Source: Actinomycetota bacterium
GTDB taxonomy: Bacteria > Actinomycetota > Thermoleophilia > Solirubrobacterales > JACPNS01
Assembly (NCBI GenBank): GCA_016219715.1
Contig: JACRKX010000060.1
Location: 1 to 42,501, forward strand
Length of the DNA: 42,501 nt
Reading direction: 5' to 3'
Below, in pieces: positions 9,441 through 18,904 of the stretch. Positions within the stretch are counted from its first letter, which is position 1; the number at the start of each line of letters is the position of its first letter. Under the pieces are notes generated by a model. It worked only from the letters and a program-made list of their open reading frames with translations. It searched no databases and had not been told where the DNA came from. Position numbers and translations under genes: made by a program.

Positions 9441-11144
9441 GTGAATCCGATGGAGGATCCCGAGACACGCGGCGATCCCGGACCCCCGTCCGGCGACGAC
9501 CTCGCGCCTGCAGGCGCAGAACCCGTGGCCGAGGCCGCGCAGCCGCCGCGCGCCCGATTCCAGCCCGATCACATGCTGCCCGACTCCGAGAAGGGCCGCG
9601 AACTGCTGTACCGCATGCTGCTGATCCGCCGCTTCGAGGAGCGTGCCGGCGAGATGTACGCCCGCGCCAAGATCGGCGGCTTCCTGCACCTCTGCATCGG
9701 CGAGGAGGCGACCGTCGTCGGCACCGCGGAGGCGATGCGCGAATCGGACTATCTGATCAGCACGTACCGCGAGCACGGTCAGGTGCTGGCACGCGGCACG
9801 CCACCGAACGCCGTGATGGCCGAGCTCTTCGGCAGGGTCGACGGGGTCTCGCGCGGCCGCGGCGGCTCGATGCACATGTTCGACGCCGAGCGTCGTTTCA
9901 TGGGCGGTTACGGAATAGTCGGCGGTCATCTGCCGATCGCGGCCGGCCTGGCGCTGGCGTCTGACTACGGTGGCACTGACGACGCGGTCGTGTGCATGCT
10001 GGGCGACGGCGCCAGCAACCAGGGAACTTTCGGCGAGACGCTGAACCTCGCCGCCTTGTGGAAGCTGCCGGTCGTCTTCATCATCGTCAACAACCAGTTC
10101 GGCATGGGCACGGCCGTTTCGCGGCACAGCGCCGTTACCGATCTGAGCGCGAAGGGCGAGGGCTTCGGCGTGCCCGGCACGCGCTGCGACGGCATGGACG
10201 TGCTGGATGTGCAGTCGTGTGTACGCACGGCGCTCGAGCACGTGCGCAGCGAACGGCATCCGCTGCTGATCGAGGCGGTCACCTATCGCTTCCGCGGACA
10301 CTCGATGGCCGACCCCGAGGAGTACCGCACGAAGGAGGAGGTCGACCAGTGGCGTCAGCGCGACCCGATCATGCAGTTCGCCAACAAGTTGATCGGTGGT
10401 GGCGCGATCACTGGCGCTGACGCCGAGGAACTCGACCGCCAGGCGCTGGCGGTCGTCGACGAGGCGGTGCGCTTTGCCGACGAGTCGCCGTTCCCCGAGC
10501 TCGACAGCCTTTACGACAACGTCTACGTGCTCGGCGACCAGCTGCGCGGCTGGTACTCGGTCGACACCCGCTCACCCGGCGCGACGCGCGGCGAGCAGAT
10601 CGCCGGCGACGACGAGATCCAGCGGCTGGCCGCGGCCAGCGCCGCGCACAACGAGGCCGAGGCCGGTGACGAGCAGTTGATGATGCGCGAGGGCGCACGT
10701 CGCGACCTGCCGGCCGAAAGCGGGCTGCCGCCGATGTCGATGGCCTACGCGCAGGCGGCCGACGCACCGCCGCAAACGGAGCCAGAGCCAGCGCCCGAGC
10801 CGTTGTCCGCGCCCGAGCCAGAGCCCGTGCCACTGCCCGCGCCCGAGCCGGAGCTAGAGCCCGAACTAGAGCCGGAGCCCGAGCCAGAGCTAGAGCCGGA
10901 GCCACTGCCCGTGCCAGAACCCGAGCCGGAAGACGAATACGAAATCAGCTTCGAGCCGCTTCCGCACGAGGAGGACGATCTCAGCTTTGGACAGCACCCG
11001 CACGGCCACCCGGCGCCGTTGCCGCTGCCGCCGGACGCCGCGCCCCCGCCGCTGCCGACTCCCGACGAGCAGCCCCCGGCCCCTCTGCCCGCGCCCGACG
11101 AGTCCGACGAGCCTCGCCTGCTGCCACCGGAGGAACAGAGCTAG
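9441..11144 (+). CDS. pdhA: Pyruvate/2-oxoacid dehydrogenase E1 alpha subunit with long acidic/proline-rich C-terminal tail
   Basis: TPP motif [58 protein letters not shown]. Followed by an E/P-rich tail. Confidence 0.93.
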   Translation: MNPMEDPETRGDPGPPSGDDLAPAGAEPVAEAAQPPRARFQPDHMLPDSEKGRELLYRMLLIRRFEERAGEMYARAKIGGFLHLCIGEEATVVGTAEAMRESDYLISTYREHGQVLARGTPPNAVMAELFGRVDGVSRGRGGSMHMFDAERRFMGGYGIVGGHLPIAAGLALASDYGGTDDAVVCMLGDGASNQGTFGETLNLAALWKLPVVFIIVNNQFGMGTAVSRHSAVTDLSAKGEGFGVPGTRCDGMDVLDVQSCVRTALEHVRSERHPLLIEAVTYRFRGHSMADPEEYRTKEEVDQWRQRDPIMQFANKLIGGGAITGADAEELDRQALAVVDEAVRFADESPFPELDSLYDNVYVLGDQLRGWYSVDTRSPGATRGEQIAGDDEIQRLAAASAAHNEAEAGDEQLMMREGARRDLPAESGLPPMSMAYAQAADAPPQTEPEPAPEPLSAPEPEPVPLPAPEPELEPELEPEPEPELEPEPLPVPEPEPEDEYEISFEPLPHEEDDLSFGQHPHGHPAPLPLPPDAAPPPLPTPDEQPPAPLPAPDESDEPRLLPPEEQS

Positions 11145-12140
11145 ATGTCTGAGATGCGATACCGCGAAGCGCTGAACATGGCTCTGCGCGAAGAACTTCT
11201 GCGCGATCCCGGCGTCTTCCTGATGGGTGAGGACGTCGGTGTCTTCAATGGCGCCTTCAAGGTCACCGAGGGGCTGCTCGAGGAGTTCGGCGAGAAGCGC
11301 GTGCGCGACACGCCGATCAGCGAGAACACGATCGTCGGCATGGGCGTCGGCTCCGCGATGGCCGGACTGCGCCCGGTCGTAGAACTGATGACGATCAACT
11401 TCTCGCTGCTGGCGCTCGACCAGGTGATCAACCACATGGCGCCGATCCACTACATGTTTGGCGGCCAGGCGAAGGTGCCGATGGTCGTTCGCATGCCTCA
11501 GGGCGGCGGCCATCAGCTAGCGGCAACGCACTCACACAGTTTCGAGGCTTTCTACCTGCACGTCCCCGGCCTACTCGTCGCCACCCCGTCAACGCCCGCC
11601 GACGCCAAGGGCTTGCTGAAGGCCGCGATCCGCGACGACAACCCCGTCATCTTCATCGAGCATGAGACGCTCTACGGCATGAAAGGGGAGGTGCCTGACG
11701 ACCCCGGCCACGTCGTGCCGTTCGGCCAGGCCGCGGTGCGCCGCGAGGGCGAAGACGTCACCTTGATCGGCGTCTCGCGCATGGCGATCACGGCCGAGCA
11801 GGCCGCCGAGCAGCTCGAGGCCGAGCACGGTGTCAGCGCCGAGGTGATCGACCCGCGCACGCTGCGCCCGCTTGACCTCGACACGATCCTTGAATCGGTT
11901 CGCAAGACCAACCGGGTCGTGATCGCGGAGGAAGGCTGGCCACATGGCGGCGTCGGAGCGAACTTCACCGCGCTGATCCAGGAGCAGGCATTCGACTATC
12001 TCGATGCGCCGATCCAGCGCGTGAGCGGCGCCGACGTGCCGATGCCCTACAGCCGACCGCTCGAACAGGCCGCTTTCCCCCATGCAGAAAACATTGTCGC
12101 CGCCGCGCTCGCGGCGATCGAGACAGGAGAGCCGGTTTAG
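11145..12140 (+). CDS. pdhB: Pyruvate/2-oxoacid dehydrogenase E1 beta subunit
   Basis: MRYREALNMALREELLRDPGVFLMGEDVG..., E1-beta C-terminal domain (VIDPRTLRPLD). Confidence 0.95.
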   Translation: MSEMRYREALNMALREELLRDPGVFLMGEDVGVFNGAFKVTEGLLEEFGEKRVRDTPISENTIVGMGVGSAMAGLRPVVELMTINFSLLALDQVINHMAPIHYMFGGQAKVPMVVRMPQGGGHQLAATHSHSFEAFYLHVPGLLVATPSTPADAKGLLKAAIRDDNPVIFIEHETLYGMKGEVPDDPGHVVPFGQAAVRREGEDVTLIGVSRMAITAEQAAEQLEAEHGVSAEVIDPRTLRPLDLDTILESVRKTNRVVIAEEGWPHGGVGANFTALIQEQAFDYLDAPIQRVSGADVPMPYSRPLEQAAFPHAENIVAAALAAIETGEPV

Positions 12141-12159
12141 TGGCGCGAAGAGGGACTCT

Positions 12160-13902
12160 ATGAGCGACATCGTGATGCCCCGCCTCTCGGACTCGATGAC
12201 CGAGGGAACAGTCGTGCGCTGGCTCAAGGCCCCCGGCGACAGCGTCGTGCGCGGCGAGCCGATCGTCGAGATCGAGACCGACAAGGCGACGATCACCTAC
12301 GAGGCCGATGCCGACGGCGTGCTCGTCGAGATCCTCGTCGGCGAGGGCCAGACCGTTCCGGTTGGAGCGCAGATCGCGCGTTTGCAGACCGCCGCCGGCG
12401 AGCCCGCCGGCGCGCAGCCCGCGCCGTTGCAGCCGCCGGCCGAGCAGCCGCCGGCTCCGGCCGCCGCTGAGCCTGCGCCGCCGCTCGCGCCACCCGCACC
12501 AGAGCCGGCACACCCGGGTGATGAGGCTCGCGTGAAGGCGTCGCCGATCGCCCGCCGCCTGGCGCGCAAGCTGGGAGTAGATCTGACCACCGTCACGGGC
12601 ACGGGCCCCGGCGGGCGAATCGTCAAAGAAGACATCGAGGCCGCGGCGAGTGCCGCCGCTGTCGCTCAGGCCGCGCCGCAGGCGCCAACTCAGGCACCCG
12701 CCCCGCTGCCACCGGAACCGCTGCCCACGGAAGCGTGGCAGGAGCCATCCGGGGAGCCCGCTCTCTCGCCGCCCGGCACCGGACCGCTTGAGCCGTCCGC
12801 CCCGCAGCCGCCTGTGGCAGAACCACCGGCATACGAACCTCCCGCGCCTGAGCCTGTCGCACCCGAGCCGGCGTTCGCCCCGCTGCCTGCCGAAACGCCG
12901 CAGGCCCCGAGCTTCGGTCAGACCGGCGAGTTCGAAGCCGCGCCACCGCCACTCACGCCGCCGGCTCCACAGCCGGTGCAGCCGCTGCCCGGACCGGCGC
13001 CGTTCGTTCCGGGAATGACCGGCGGATTCGCGCCGGTGCAACCGCCTCAGCCTGGCATGCCGCAACCTGGCATGCCTCAGCCCGGTATTCCCCAGCCAGG
13101 CATTCCCCAGCCCGGCGGCGTTCCCGGCGCATCGCCGATGCAGCCTGGCCTGACACCGGGCATCCCTTCCCAGCCGCCGGTGCAGACTCCGGCGGCTTCG
13201 GCCACGGCGACCCGCGGTCAGTCCTTCACTTCCGAGCTGACCGGCCCCCAGCAGACCGTCGCACGGCGCATGGCCGAGTCGAAGGCCACCGCTCCCGACT
13301 TCTACGTCGAACTCGAGGTCGACATGACGTCGGCCGTCAACCACCGCGAGCAGCTGAAGATGGCGGTACAGCCGGCGCCGTCGTTCAACGACATGGTGAT
13401 CAAGGCCTGCGCGCTTGCCCTGCGTCAGTACCCGAAGGTCAACGCCGCCTACAAGGACGGCCACTTCGAGCAGTACGGCGATGTCAACGTCGGCTTCGCC
13501 GTGCCCGCCGGAGATCTGCTTGCGATGCCGGTGCTGATGAACGCCGACCAGAAGGGTCTTGCTCAGATCGCCCGCGAGAGCCGCGAGCTTGCCGGTGCGG
13601 TTCGAGCCCGCACCGTACAGCCGGCGCAGCTCTCGGGCGGCACGTTCAGCATCTCCAACCTCGGCATGTATGGCGTTGACCGCTTCACCGCGATCCTCAA
13701 CCCGCCCCAAGCCGCGATTCTCGCCGTCGGCGCGATCAAGCGCAAGCCGGTGATCGCGGAAGACGGAGTCAGCCTGGCCGTTCGCCAGATCATGGCGCTC
13801 ACACTGACCTGCGATCACCGCATCCTCTACGGGGCGGAGGGCGCCGAGTTCCTTGCGGCCATCAAGGCCTGGCTGGAGTCACCGCAGGCGCTGCCGCTCT
13901 AG
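12160..13902 (+). CDS. pdhC: Dihydrolipoamide acyltransferase (E2)
   Basis: Lipoyl domain with ETDKATITYEA; E3-binding domain VKASPIARRLARKLGVDLTTVTGTGPGGRIVKEDI; catalytic TLTCDHRILYGAEGAEFL. Confidence 0.94.
   Translation: MSDIVMPRLSDSMTEGTVVRWLKAPGDSVVRGEPIVEIETDKATITYEADADGVLVEILVGEGQTVPVGAQIARLQTAAGEPAGAQPAPLQPPAEQPPAPAAAEPAPPLAPPAPEPAHPGDEARVKASPIARRLARKLGVDLTTVTGTGPGGRIVKEDIEAAASAAAVAQAAPQAPTQAPAPLPPEPLPTEAWQEPSGEPALSPPGTGPLEPSAPQPPVAEPPAYEPPAPEPVAPEPAFAPLPAETPQAPSFGQTGEFEAAPPPLTPPAPQPVQPLPGPAPFVPGMTGGFAPVQPPQPGMPQPGMPQPGIPQPGIPQPGGVPGASPMQPGLTPGIPSQPPVQTPAASATATRGQSFTSELTGPQQTVARRMAESKATAPDFYVELEVDMTSAVNHREQLKMAVQPAPSFNDMVIKACALALRQYPKVNAAYKDGHFEQYGDVNVGFAVPAGDLLAMPVLMNADQKGLAQIARESRELAGAVRARTVQPAQLSGGTFSISNLGMYGVDRFTAILNPPQAAILAVGAIKRKPVIAEDGVSLAVRQIMALTLTCDHRILYGAEGAEFLAAIKAWLESPQALPL
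13030..13125 (+). repeat. In-frame tandem repeat encoding (PQPG[MI])n in the E2 linker
   Basis: Protein reads QPPQPGMPQPGMPQPGIPQPGIPQPGG; DNA repeats of about 15 nt (cctggcatgccgcaa type). Confidence 0.75.
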
Positions 13903-14318
13903 TCGCACCGGTCTGGAACGATCTCGAACGGTCGCCCACCGTTCAGTCGGTAGACGTGAAAGTCGGAATCGAGCGTGAAGACTTTCGTCAACTTGCGCGA
14001 TTCGGCGCAGGCCACGAGCGTGGCGTCGGCAAGATCCATGGGCCTGTCGGCGTATTTCTGCATCAGCCGGGCGGAACGTTCAACTTCGCTGGCATCGAGT
14101 TCGGCCAACTCGAGGCCACCGCCGCCAAGCATTCGCCACAAGGCTTGCTGGGCTCTTTGGCCACCGGCGGCGCCAAGCAGGTACATCGCCTCGGTGAATG
14201 CCGGCCACGTCGTGACCAGTGGCAGTGCCAGGTCGTTCAGGGCCTCAACGCAGCGTTCATGATCGGACTCGCCGGCGTCGATCAACGCAACGAGCGGCCC
14301 GGCGTCGGTCAGTGTCAC
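13899..14318 (-). CDS. PIN-domain ribonuclease toxin (VapC-like)
   Basis: MTLTDAGPLVALID, internal EAMYLLG, DLADATLVACAES, VFTLDSDFHVYR: acidic PIN residues. Pairs with upstream RHH antitoxin via ATGA overlap. Confidence 0.88.
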   Translation of the reverse strand: MTLTDAGPLVALIDAGESDHERCVEALNDLALPLVTTWPAFTEAMYLLGAAGGQRAQQALWRMLGGGGLELAELDASEVERSARLMQKYADRPMDLADATLVACAESRKLTKVFTLDSDFHVYRLNGGRPFEIVPDRCD

Positions 14319-14560
14319 GAGTTGGGGCGCTTGGAAGCGAGCAGGTCCGAGAATGCTTGGCCGGTGTTTCGAGCCCTACCGCCTCCACTGTCGATCACAC
14401 CGATTACATCGGCAAGTCGATCTACCGGCCGCGACGCAAGTGCACGGTCAGCGCGTTCGGCGGCGGCGGCCCGGATGAATTCTGAGACCGACGACCCTTC
14501 GATCTCGGCCGCTCGCTGGATGCGTGCATCGAGGCTGCTGTCAATTCGAAGACTTCTCAT
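14315..14560 (-). CDS. Ribbon-helix-helix antitoxin (VapB/CopG-like)
   Basis: MRSLRIDSSLDARIQRAAEIEGSSVSEFIRAAAAERADRAL RHH pattern; overlaps toxin start. Confidence 0.85.
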   Translation of the reverse strand: MRSLRIDSSLDARIQRAAEIEGSSVSEFIRAAAAERADRALASRPVDRLADVIGVIDSGGGRARNTGQAFSDLLASKRPNS

Positions 14561-14620
14561 CGAACCACCGTATCACGAAACATGTTGCAGCGTATTACGG
14601 AGTTTCGTAGCGAACTTGTA

Positions 14621-15244
14621 TCAATCCGCCTTCCGCTTCCCTCGGTACTCCGGATGCCAGATCAGGAACTGTTCGGCGTTGCCGGTGCCGGGGCCATAAC
14701 GGGTGACCTTCAGACTCTTCTCATCTCCCCGGACCAGGACACACCAGTACTTCGACTGATCCTTCGACGACGGAATGCACGAGCGGTAGGTGTTCTCGCT
14801 CATCTTCCAGGTGTCGGCCGCGGTCAGCAGCAACTGGAACTCCTGCGGGGCGTGCTCGCGAACGGTGTCGCGCACCAGCTCGGCGTTGCGCTCGCTGCGC
14901 TGGGTCGGGCTGACGATCAAGTCGCGTGAGGCAAAGTCGACGGCCAGCAGTGCGATCACGCCGACGGTCATCAACGCAAACGACATCCAGATCTCGGCGA
15001 AGCTCACCGAGCGTGGGTCCGCGGCCGCCGCGCCGGCGCTGCCGCCGCTGGAGACGAGGTAAGGGGCCGACCAGCCCGCCACGACGTAGGCGAGCACCGC
15101 GTTGCCGGCGATCGCGACGGCTATCGCTCCGATCCACGGGATGGTGCCGTTGCCGAAGGGATTGCCGCGCAGGATCAGCGCGTCGACCACGCTGAAGACC
15201 ACAACCATCGCCGCGATAGGGCGATTCGCCAGCGTGCGCTTCAT
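14621..15244 (-). CDS. Hypothetical membrane protein
   Basis: N-terminal TM helices followed by soluble domain; divergent from lipB with a -10-like box. Confidence 0.65.
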   Translation of the reverse strand: MKRTLANRPIAAMVVVFSVVDALILRGNPFGNGTIPWIGAIAVAIAGNAVLAYVVAGWSAPYLVSSGGSAGAAAADPRSVSFAEIWMSFALMTVGVIALLAVDFASRDLIVSPTQRSERNAELVRDTVREHAPQEFQLLLTAADTWKMSENTYRSCIPSSKDQSKYWCVLVRGDEKSLKVTRYGPGTGNAEQFLIWHPEYRGKRKAD

Positions 15245-15282
15245 CAGCGGTGATGGTAGGCGGCGGCTGTACGATCGAGTTC

Positions 15283-16005
15283 ATGCCCCCCGAGCTGCTG
15301 GTCACGAGACTCGGCCGCGTCGACTACGACGAGGCGCTTGCACTTCAGCGCCGGCTGCACGCTGCCCGCGCCGCCGGCGCCATCCCTGACGTGCTGCTGC
15401 TGCTCGAACACCCGCCCGTCTACACGCGCGGCCGCCGAGCCGAGGCCGCCGAGTTGCCGATGGGCGAGGACTGGTACCGCGAGCAGGGCATCGCGATCCG
15501 CGACGTAGACCGTGGCGGAAAGACGACTTACCACGGGCCTGGTCAGCTGGTCGGCTATCCAATCGTCGACACGGCCATCGTCGGGCGCGACGTGGTCAAG
15601 TTCGTTCGCACGATCGAGGACGCGCTGATCGCCGCCCTGGCCGCCGAGGGTGTCGCTGCTCGCCGCGACGAAAACGGCCGTGGCGTCTGGGCGGGAGAGG
15701 GAAAGGTCGCCTCGCTCGGCCTGCACATCGCCGGGGGCGTGACCACGCATGGCTTCGCCGTCAACGTCGACTGCGACCTGGCGCCGTTCACTTGGATCAA
15801 GCCCTGCGGTCTCGACGACCCCGCCACCTCGATCCTCGAGCAGACCGGACAGTCTCACCGCATGCGTTGCCTGCAACGCCGCGCCGCATTCGAACTGGCG
15901 AGCCGCCTCGGGCTGCGCCAGCGTCTGATTTCTCGCGACCGGTTGGTCGACTTGCTTACGGCGGTCGAACCCGTCGCGACCCACGATCTAGTCTTCGCCC
16001 AATGA
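15283..16005 (+). CDS. lipB: Octanoyltransferase
   Basis: GGKTTYHGPGQLVGYPI, VGEGKVASLG-type WAGEGKVASLGLHI, HGFAVNVDCDL. Confidence 0.95.
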   Translation: MPPELLVTRLGRVDYDEALALQRRLHAARAAGAIPDVLLLLEHPPVYTRGRRAEAAELPMGEDWYREQGIAIRDVDRGGKTTYHGPGQLVGYPIVDTAIVGRDVVKFVRTIEDALIAALAAEGVAARRDENGRGVWAGEGKVASLGLHIAGGVTTHGFAVNVDCDLAPFTWIKPCGLDDPATSILEQTGQSHRMRCLQRRAAFELASRLGLRQRLISRDRLVDLLTAVEPVATHDLVFAQ

Positions 16006-16979
16006 GCACCGAGAGCCGCGAACACAAGACCCGCTCCCGGGCGAATCCAGGCGGCGTCTCCAGCGAGGCGATCGCCCAAGACCTGGGCGGCGGCGAAGTG
16101 CGGCCGTTCAAAGACCGCAAGCCCCCGTGGTTCAAGGTCACCTCACCCGGCGGTCCTAACTACATGGCCGTGCGCCGCGAGATCAAGGGCGCCGGTCTGC
16201 ACACCGTCTGCGAAGAGGCCAACTGCCCGAACATCGGCGAGTGCTGGGAGCGCGGCACGGCGACTTTCATGATCCTCGGCGACACCTGCACAAGGCGCTG
16301 CGGCTTCTGCAACGTCAAGACCGGCAAACCGACCTTCAACGACCCGCTCGAGGGGGCGAAGGTCGCGATGCAGGTCAAGAAGCTGGGTCTGCGCCACGCG
16401 GTCGTCACGTCGGTGGATCGCGACGATCTCCCCGATTACGGCGCCGGCGCGTTCGTACGCACGATCCGCGCGATCAACCAGCAGGCGCCGGGCTGCCGCG
16501 TCGAGGTGCTGACTCCCGACTTCCGCGGTCAGGAGATGCCGCTGGCCAAGGTGATCGACGCCGGGCCCGACGTCTTCAATCACAACGTCGAAGTCGTCCC
16601 TCGCCTGTACCCGTACGCCCGGCGTGGCAGCACGTTCGCGCGTAGCTGTCGCGTACTCAGGAACGCCAAGTTGATGGGAGGCGAGCGCGTCGCCACCAAA
16701 TCAGGGCTGATGGTCGGACTGGGCGAAACGCAGCAAGAGCTGGTCGAGACCTTCGGAATCCTGCGCGAGCACCTCGTCCAGGTGCTTACGATCGGCCAGT
16801 ACCTTCGCCCGACGCGCAACCACCTTCCGGTCGTGCGCTACTGGCATCCCAGCGAGTTCGCAGAACTCGAGCGCATCGCCTACGCGATGGGCTTCGAGTC
16901 GGTGGCCGCCGGTCCACTTGTGCGCAGCAGTTATCACGCAGACGAGCACGTGCCCGAGCGGCTCGCCGCGCGCGCCTAG
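16002..16979 (+). CDS. lipA: Lipoyl synthase
   Basis: CEEANCPNIGECWERGTATFMILGDTCTRRCGFCNV double Cys clusters; ATGA overlap with lipB. Confidence 0.96.
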   Translation: MSTESREHKTRSRANPGGVSSEAIAQDLGGGEVRPFKDRKPPWFKVTSPGGPNYMAVRREIKGAGLHTVCEEANCPNIGECWERGTATFMILGDTCTRRCGFCNVKTGKPTFNDPLEGAKVAMQVKKLGLRHAVVTSVDRDDLPDYGAGAFVRTIRAINQQAPGCRVEVLTPDFRGQEMPLAKVIDAGPDVFNHNVEVVPRLYPYARRGSTFARSCRVLRNAKLMGGERVATKSGLMVGLGETQQELVETFGILREHLVQVLTIGQYLRPTRNHLPVVRYWHPSEFAELERIAYAMGFESVAAGPLVRSSYHADEHVPERLAARA

Positions 16980-16989
16980 GCCGGCGCAC

Positions 16990-17553
16990 TCAGTCGAGCC
17001 AGATGGCGTAGTCGTCGAGATCGCCGCGGGCGGGGGCGGCGCCTGGCTCTTGCGCCGCGCGGCCGAGGTGCAGCAGGCCGAGCACCCGCTCTCCATCTGG
17101 CACGCCCACGGCGGCCAGCCCGTCGGCGTCGCGTAATACCGCCGGCGTTCGCCAGTACCCGGCCAGCCCCCGCGCGTGAGCGGTCAGCAACACGATGTAG
17201 GCGGCGATTGCCGTGGCGTGCTCGTCTTCGAGGTCGAGCGTCGGGTCGGGATTGCGAACTACTGAGACCACGACAAGAGTGGGAGCGCGGTCGAGCTTTG
17301 CCGCCGCCGCGGCCGAGAGGGTGTTCGCGTCGGCGGTCTCGGGCGCATCGGCGCAGGCCTGGGCGGCGGCCGCCAGCTTCAGCGCCTCGAGCGAGCGCGG
17401 GCCGATGACCCTGAATCGCCACGGCCCCGTCAGCTTGTGGTTCGGGGCCCAGCGGGCCATCTCGAGCAGGCCGGCCACCTCGTCTCGCGACAGCGGCTCA
17501 GGCGCGAAGGCCTTGACCGTGCGCCGGGTGCGGATGGCATCGATTGCGTCCAT
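16990..17553 (-). CDS. Nitroreductase-family protein
   Basis: MDAIDAIRTRRTVKAFAPEPLSRDEVAGLLEMARWAPNHKLTGPWRF; the ATG at 17553 is preferred over the TTG at 17559. Confidence 0.9.
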   Translation of the reverse strand: MDAIDAIRTRRTVKAFAPEPLSRDEVAGLLEMARWAPNHKLTGPWRFRVIGPRSLEALKLAAAAQACADAPETADANTLSAAAAAKLDRAPTLVVVSVVRNPDPTLDLEDEHATAIAAYIVLLTAHARGLAGYWRTPAVLRDADGLAAVGVPDGERVLGLLHLGRAAQEPGAAPARGDLDDYAIWLD

Positions 17554-17572
17554 CAGCAAGAAGGTAAAAGAA

Positions 17573-17606
17573 AGACCCGAGCCGCTATCCCGTGCGGCTC
17601 GGGTCT
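17573..17606 (-). terminator. Rho-independent terminator for the calcium-binding-repeat gene
   Basis: Perfect 13-bp stem AGACCCGAGCCGC/GCGGCTCGGGTCT followed on the minus strand by TTCTTTTA. Confidence 0.82.
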
Positions 17607-17678
17607 CTTCGTGTGACCTCCCTCGGGGGAGAGAGCCTGGCGCTGCCGGTTACCCGTTCCGGCGCGCTCGGAGCAGAC

Positions 17679-18338
17679 TCAGCTGGTGGGCTCGTTGTGT
17701 GTCTCGTTCGAGTCCTTCCAGTTGTGCCTGGCACGCTGGCGCTTGACCTTCTCGCAGGAGCCGTTGGGAACTTCGGTCGTGGCGTCGGAGATGACGTCCT
17801 TACGGTCAAGGAACGCGGTGTCGTTGCCGTCGCCACAGGTGATTACGTCGGCTTCGCCGTCGCGCGTGCGGAAGATGTCGTCACCGGGCCCGCCGTCGAG
17901 TGTGTCGACACCGGCCTTGCGCGTGTCGGCGTGCGCAAGCGCCCAGAGGCGGTCGTTGCCCTCGCCGCCGTTGGAGACGTCGACTCCGCGGCCGGCGTAG
18001 ATCGTGTCGTCGCCGGGGCCGCCGTCCTGGGTGTCATCGCCGTGGCCACCGTGCATCTTGTCGTTGCCCTCGCCACCGTTGCTGGTGTCGTTGCCGAAAC
18101 CGGCGAAGAGCAGGTCGTTGTCGGCGTCGCCGTTGATCGTGTCGTCACCGCGGCGGGCGTTGACCTTGTCGTTGCCGGCGTCGGCGTTGATCGTGTCGGC
18201 AAGATTTGTGCCGCGAAGGTTTTCGCCGCTGGGCGTGCCGGTGATCGTCGCCGCCAACGCGACTGCCGCAAAGACGGCCAGCACGGCGATCGTGGCCGGG
18301 ATCACGGCGAGCAGATTGCGAGTTCTCGGGGAGGTCAT
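17679..18338 (-). CDS. Secreted RTX/hemolysin-type calcium-binding repeat protein
   Basis: N-terminal signal/TM (LLAVIPATIAVLAVFAAVALA); GGxGxDxxx-like repeats (GGEGNDKMHGGHGDDTQDGGPGDDTIYAG); SD AGGAGA. Confidence 0.85.
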   Translation of the reverse strand: MTSPRTRNLLAVIPATIAVLAVFAAVALAATITGTPSGENLRGTNLADTINADAGNDKVNARRGDDTINGDADNDLLFAGFGNDTSNGGEGNDKMHGGHGDDTQDGGPGDDTIYAGRGVDVSNGGEGNDRLWALAHADTRKAGVDTLDGGPGDDIFRTRDGEADVITCGDGNDTAFLDRKDVISDATTEVPNGSCEKVKRQRARHNWKDSNETHNEPTS

Positions 18339-18504
18339 TGTCGTTTCTCCTGTGTGTTTGCCTAATCGGATGCCTGACGCGAATGTGGGTCTGACACCTG
18401 CACAAACACGGGTCACCGCGGAAGTTGCGGCGCCTACCCGAAATTCAACGGTCGTTCGAGAGAGGGGAGAGCGCGAAGCGCCGGCCCAGCGCCGTGGCAA
18501 CAGC

Positions 18505-18900
18505 TCAGCGCCGTGGCAATAGCGCCAGCACGCGCTCTACGTCGTGCGCACGCGGCGTGTAGTGGTCCCACTCGCGAAGCACGGTGCCGTCTGCGGTGTC
18601 GACGACCGCCACGCGCGGCGTGGAATTGATGCGATAGCGCGCGGCGAGCTCCGGGTGGGCGACGACGTCGAGCACCAGCGGAGTCTGACCCTCGTCGCCG
18701 AGGGCGTCGATCCACTCGCGGCAGCCGTGGCAGTACGGGCTGGTGAAGACCACTGCCCTGCGTCCGCTCTGCGACGCTTCTGAAAGATGCTCCGGGTCGA
18801 TCGTGCCGATCGCGTGGCGGCGGTGAGAGAGAGCGCGGAAAGCGAGCGAGAAGGCAACGGTCACGACGACAAGCGCCAGAAGGATGATTCCGCGGTCCAT
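18505..18900 (-). CDS. Membrane-anchored thioredoxin-like protein
   Basis: N-terminal TM; CHGC redox motif in VVFTSPYCHGCREW; RINSTPRVAVVDTADG (cis-Pro). Confidence 0.8.
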   Translation of the reverse strand: MDRGIILLALVVVTVAFSLAFRALSHRRHAIGTIDPEHLSEASQSGRRAVVFTSPYCHGCREWIDALGDEGQTPLVLDVVAHPELAARYRINSTPRVAVVDTADGTVLREWDHYTPRAHDVERVLALLPRR

Positions 18901-18904
18901 CGTG

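Noticed and set aside
10770-10925. GAGCCN tandem hexamers as a possible regulatory satellite
   Set aside because: Explained by the in-frame Glu-Pro coding tail of E1-alpha.
12293-12952. Several minus-strand Arg/Ala-rich ORFs opposite pdhC
   Set aside because: Shadow ORFs caused by high GC and Pro/Ala-rich sense coding; same explanation for most antisense ORFs in the track.
13030-13125. CRISPR-like short repeats
   Set aside because: The repeats are in-frame, contiguous with no spacers, and encode a PQPG linker inside E2; no CRISPR array seen anywhere in the window.
13800-13860. DHRILYG in E2 as a catalytic-site defect (instead of DHRxxDG)
   Set aside because: The DHR core and Gly are retained, and I believe DHRxLYG-type variants occur in other actinobacterial E2s, so not called inactive.
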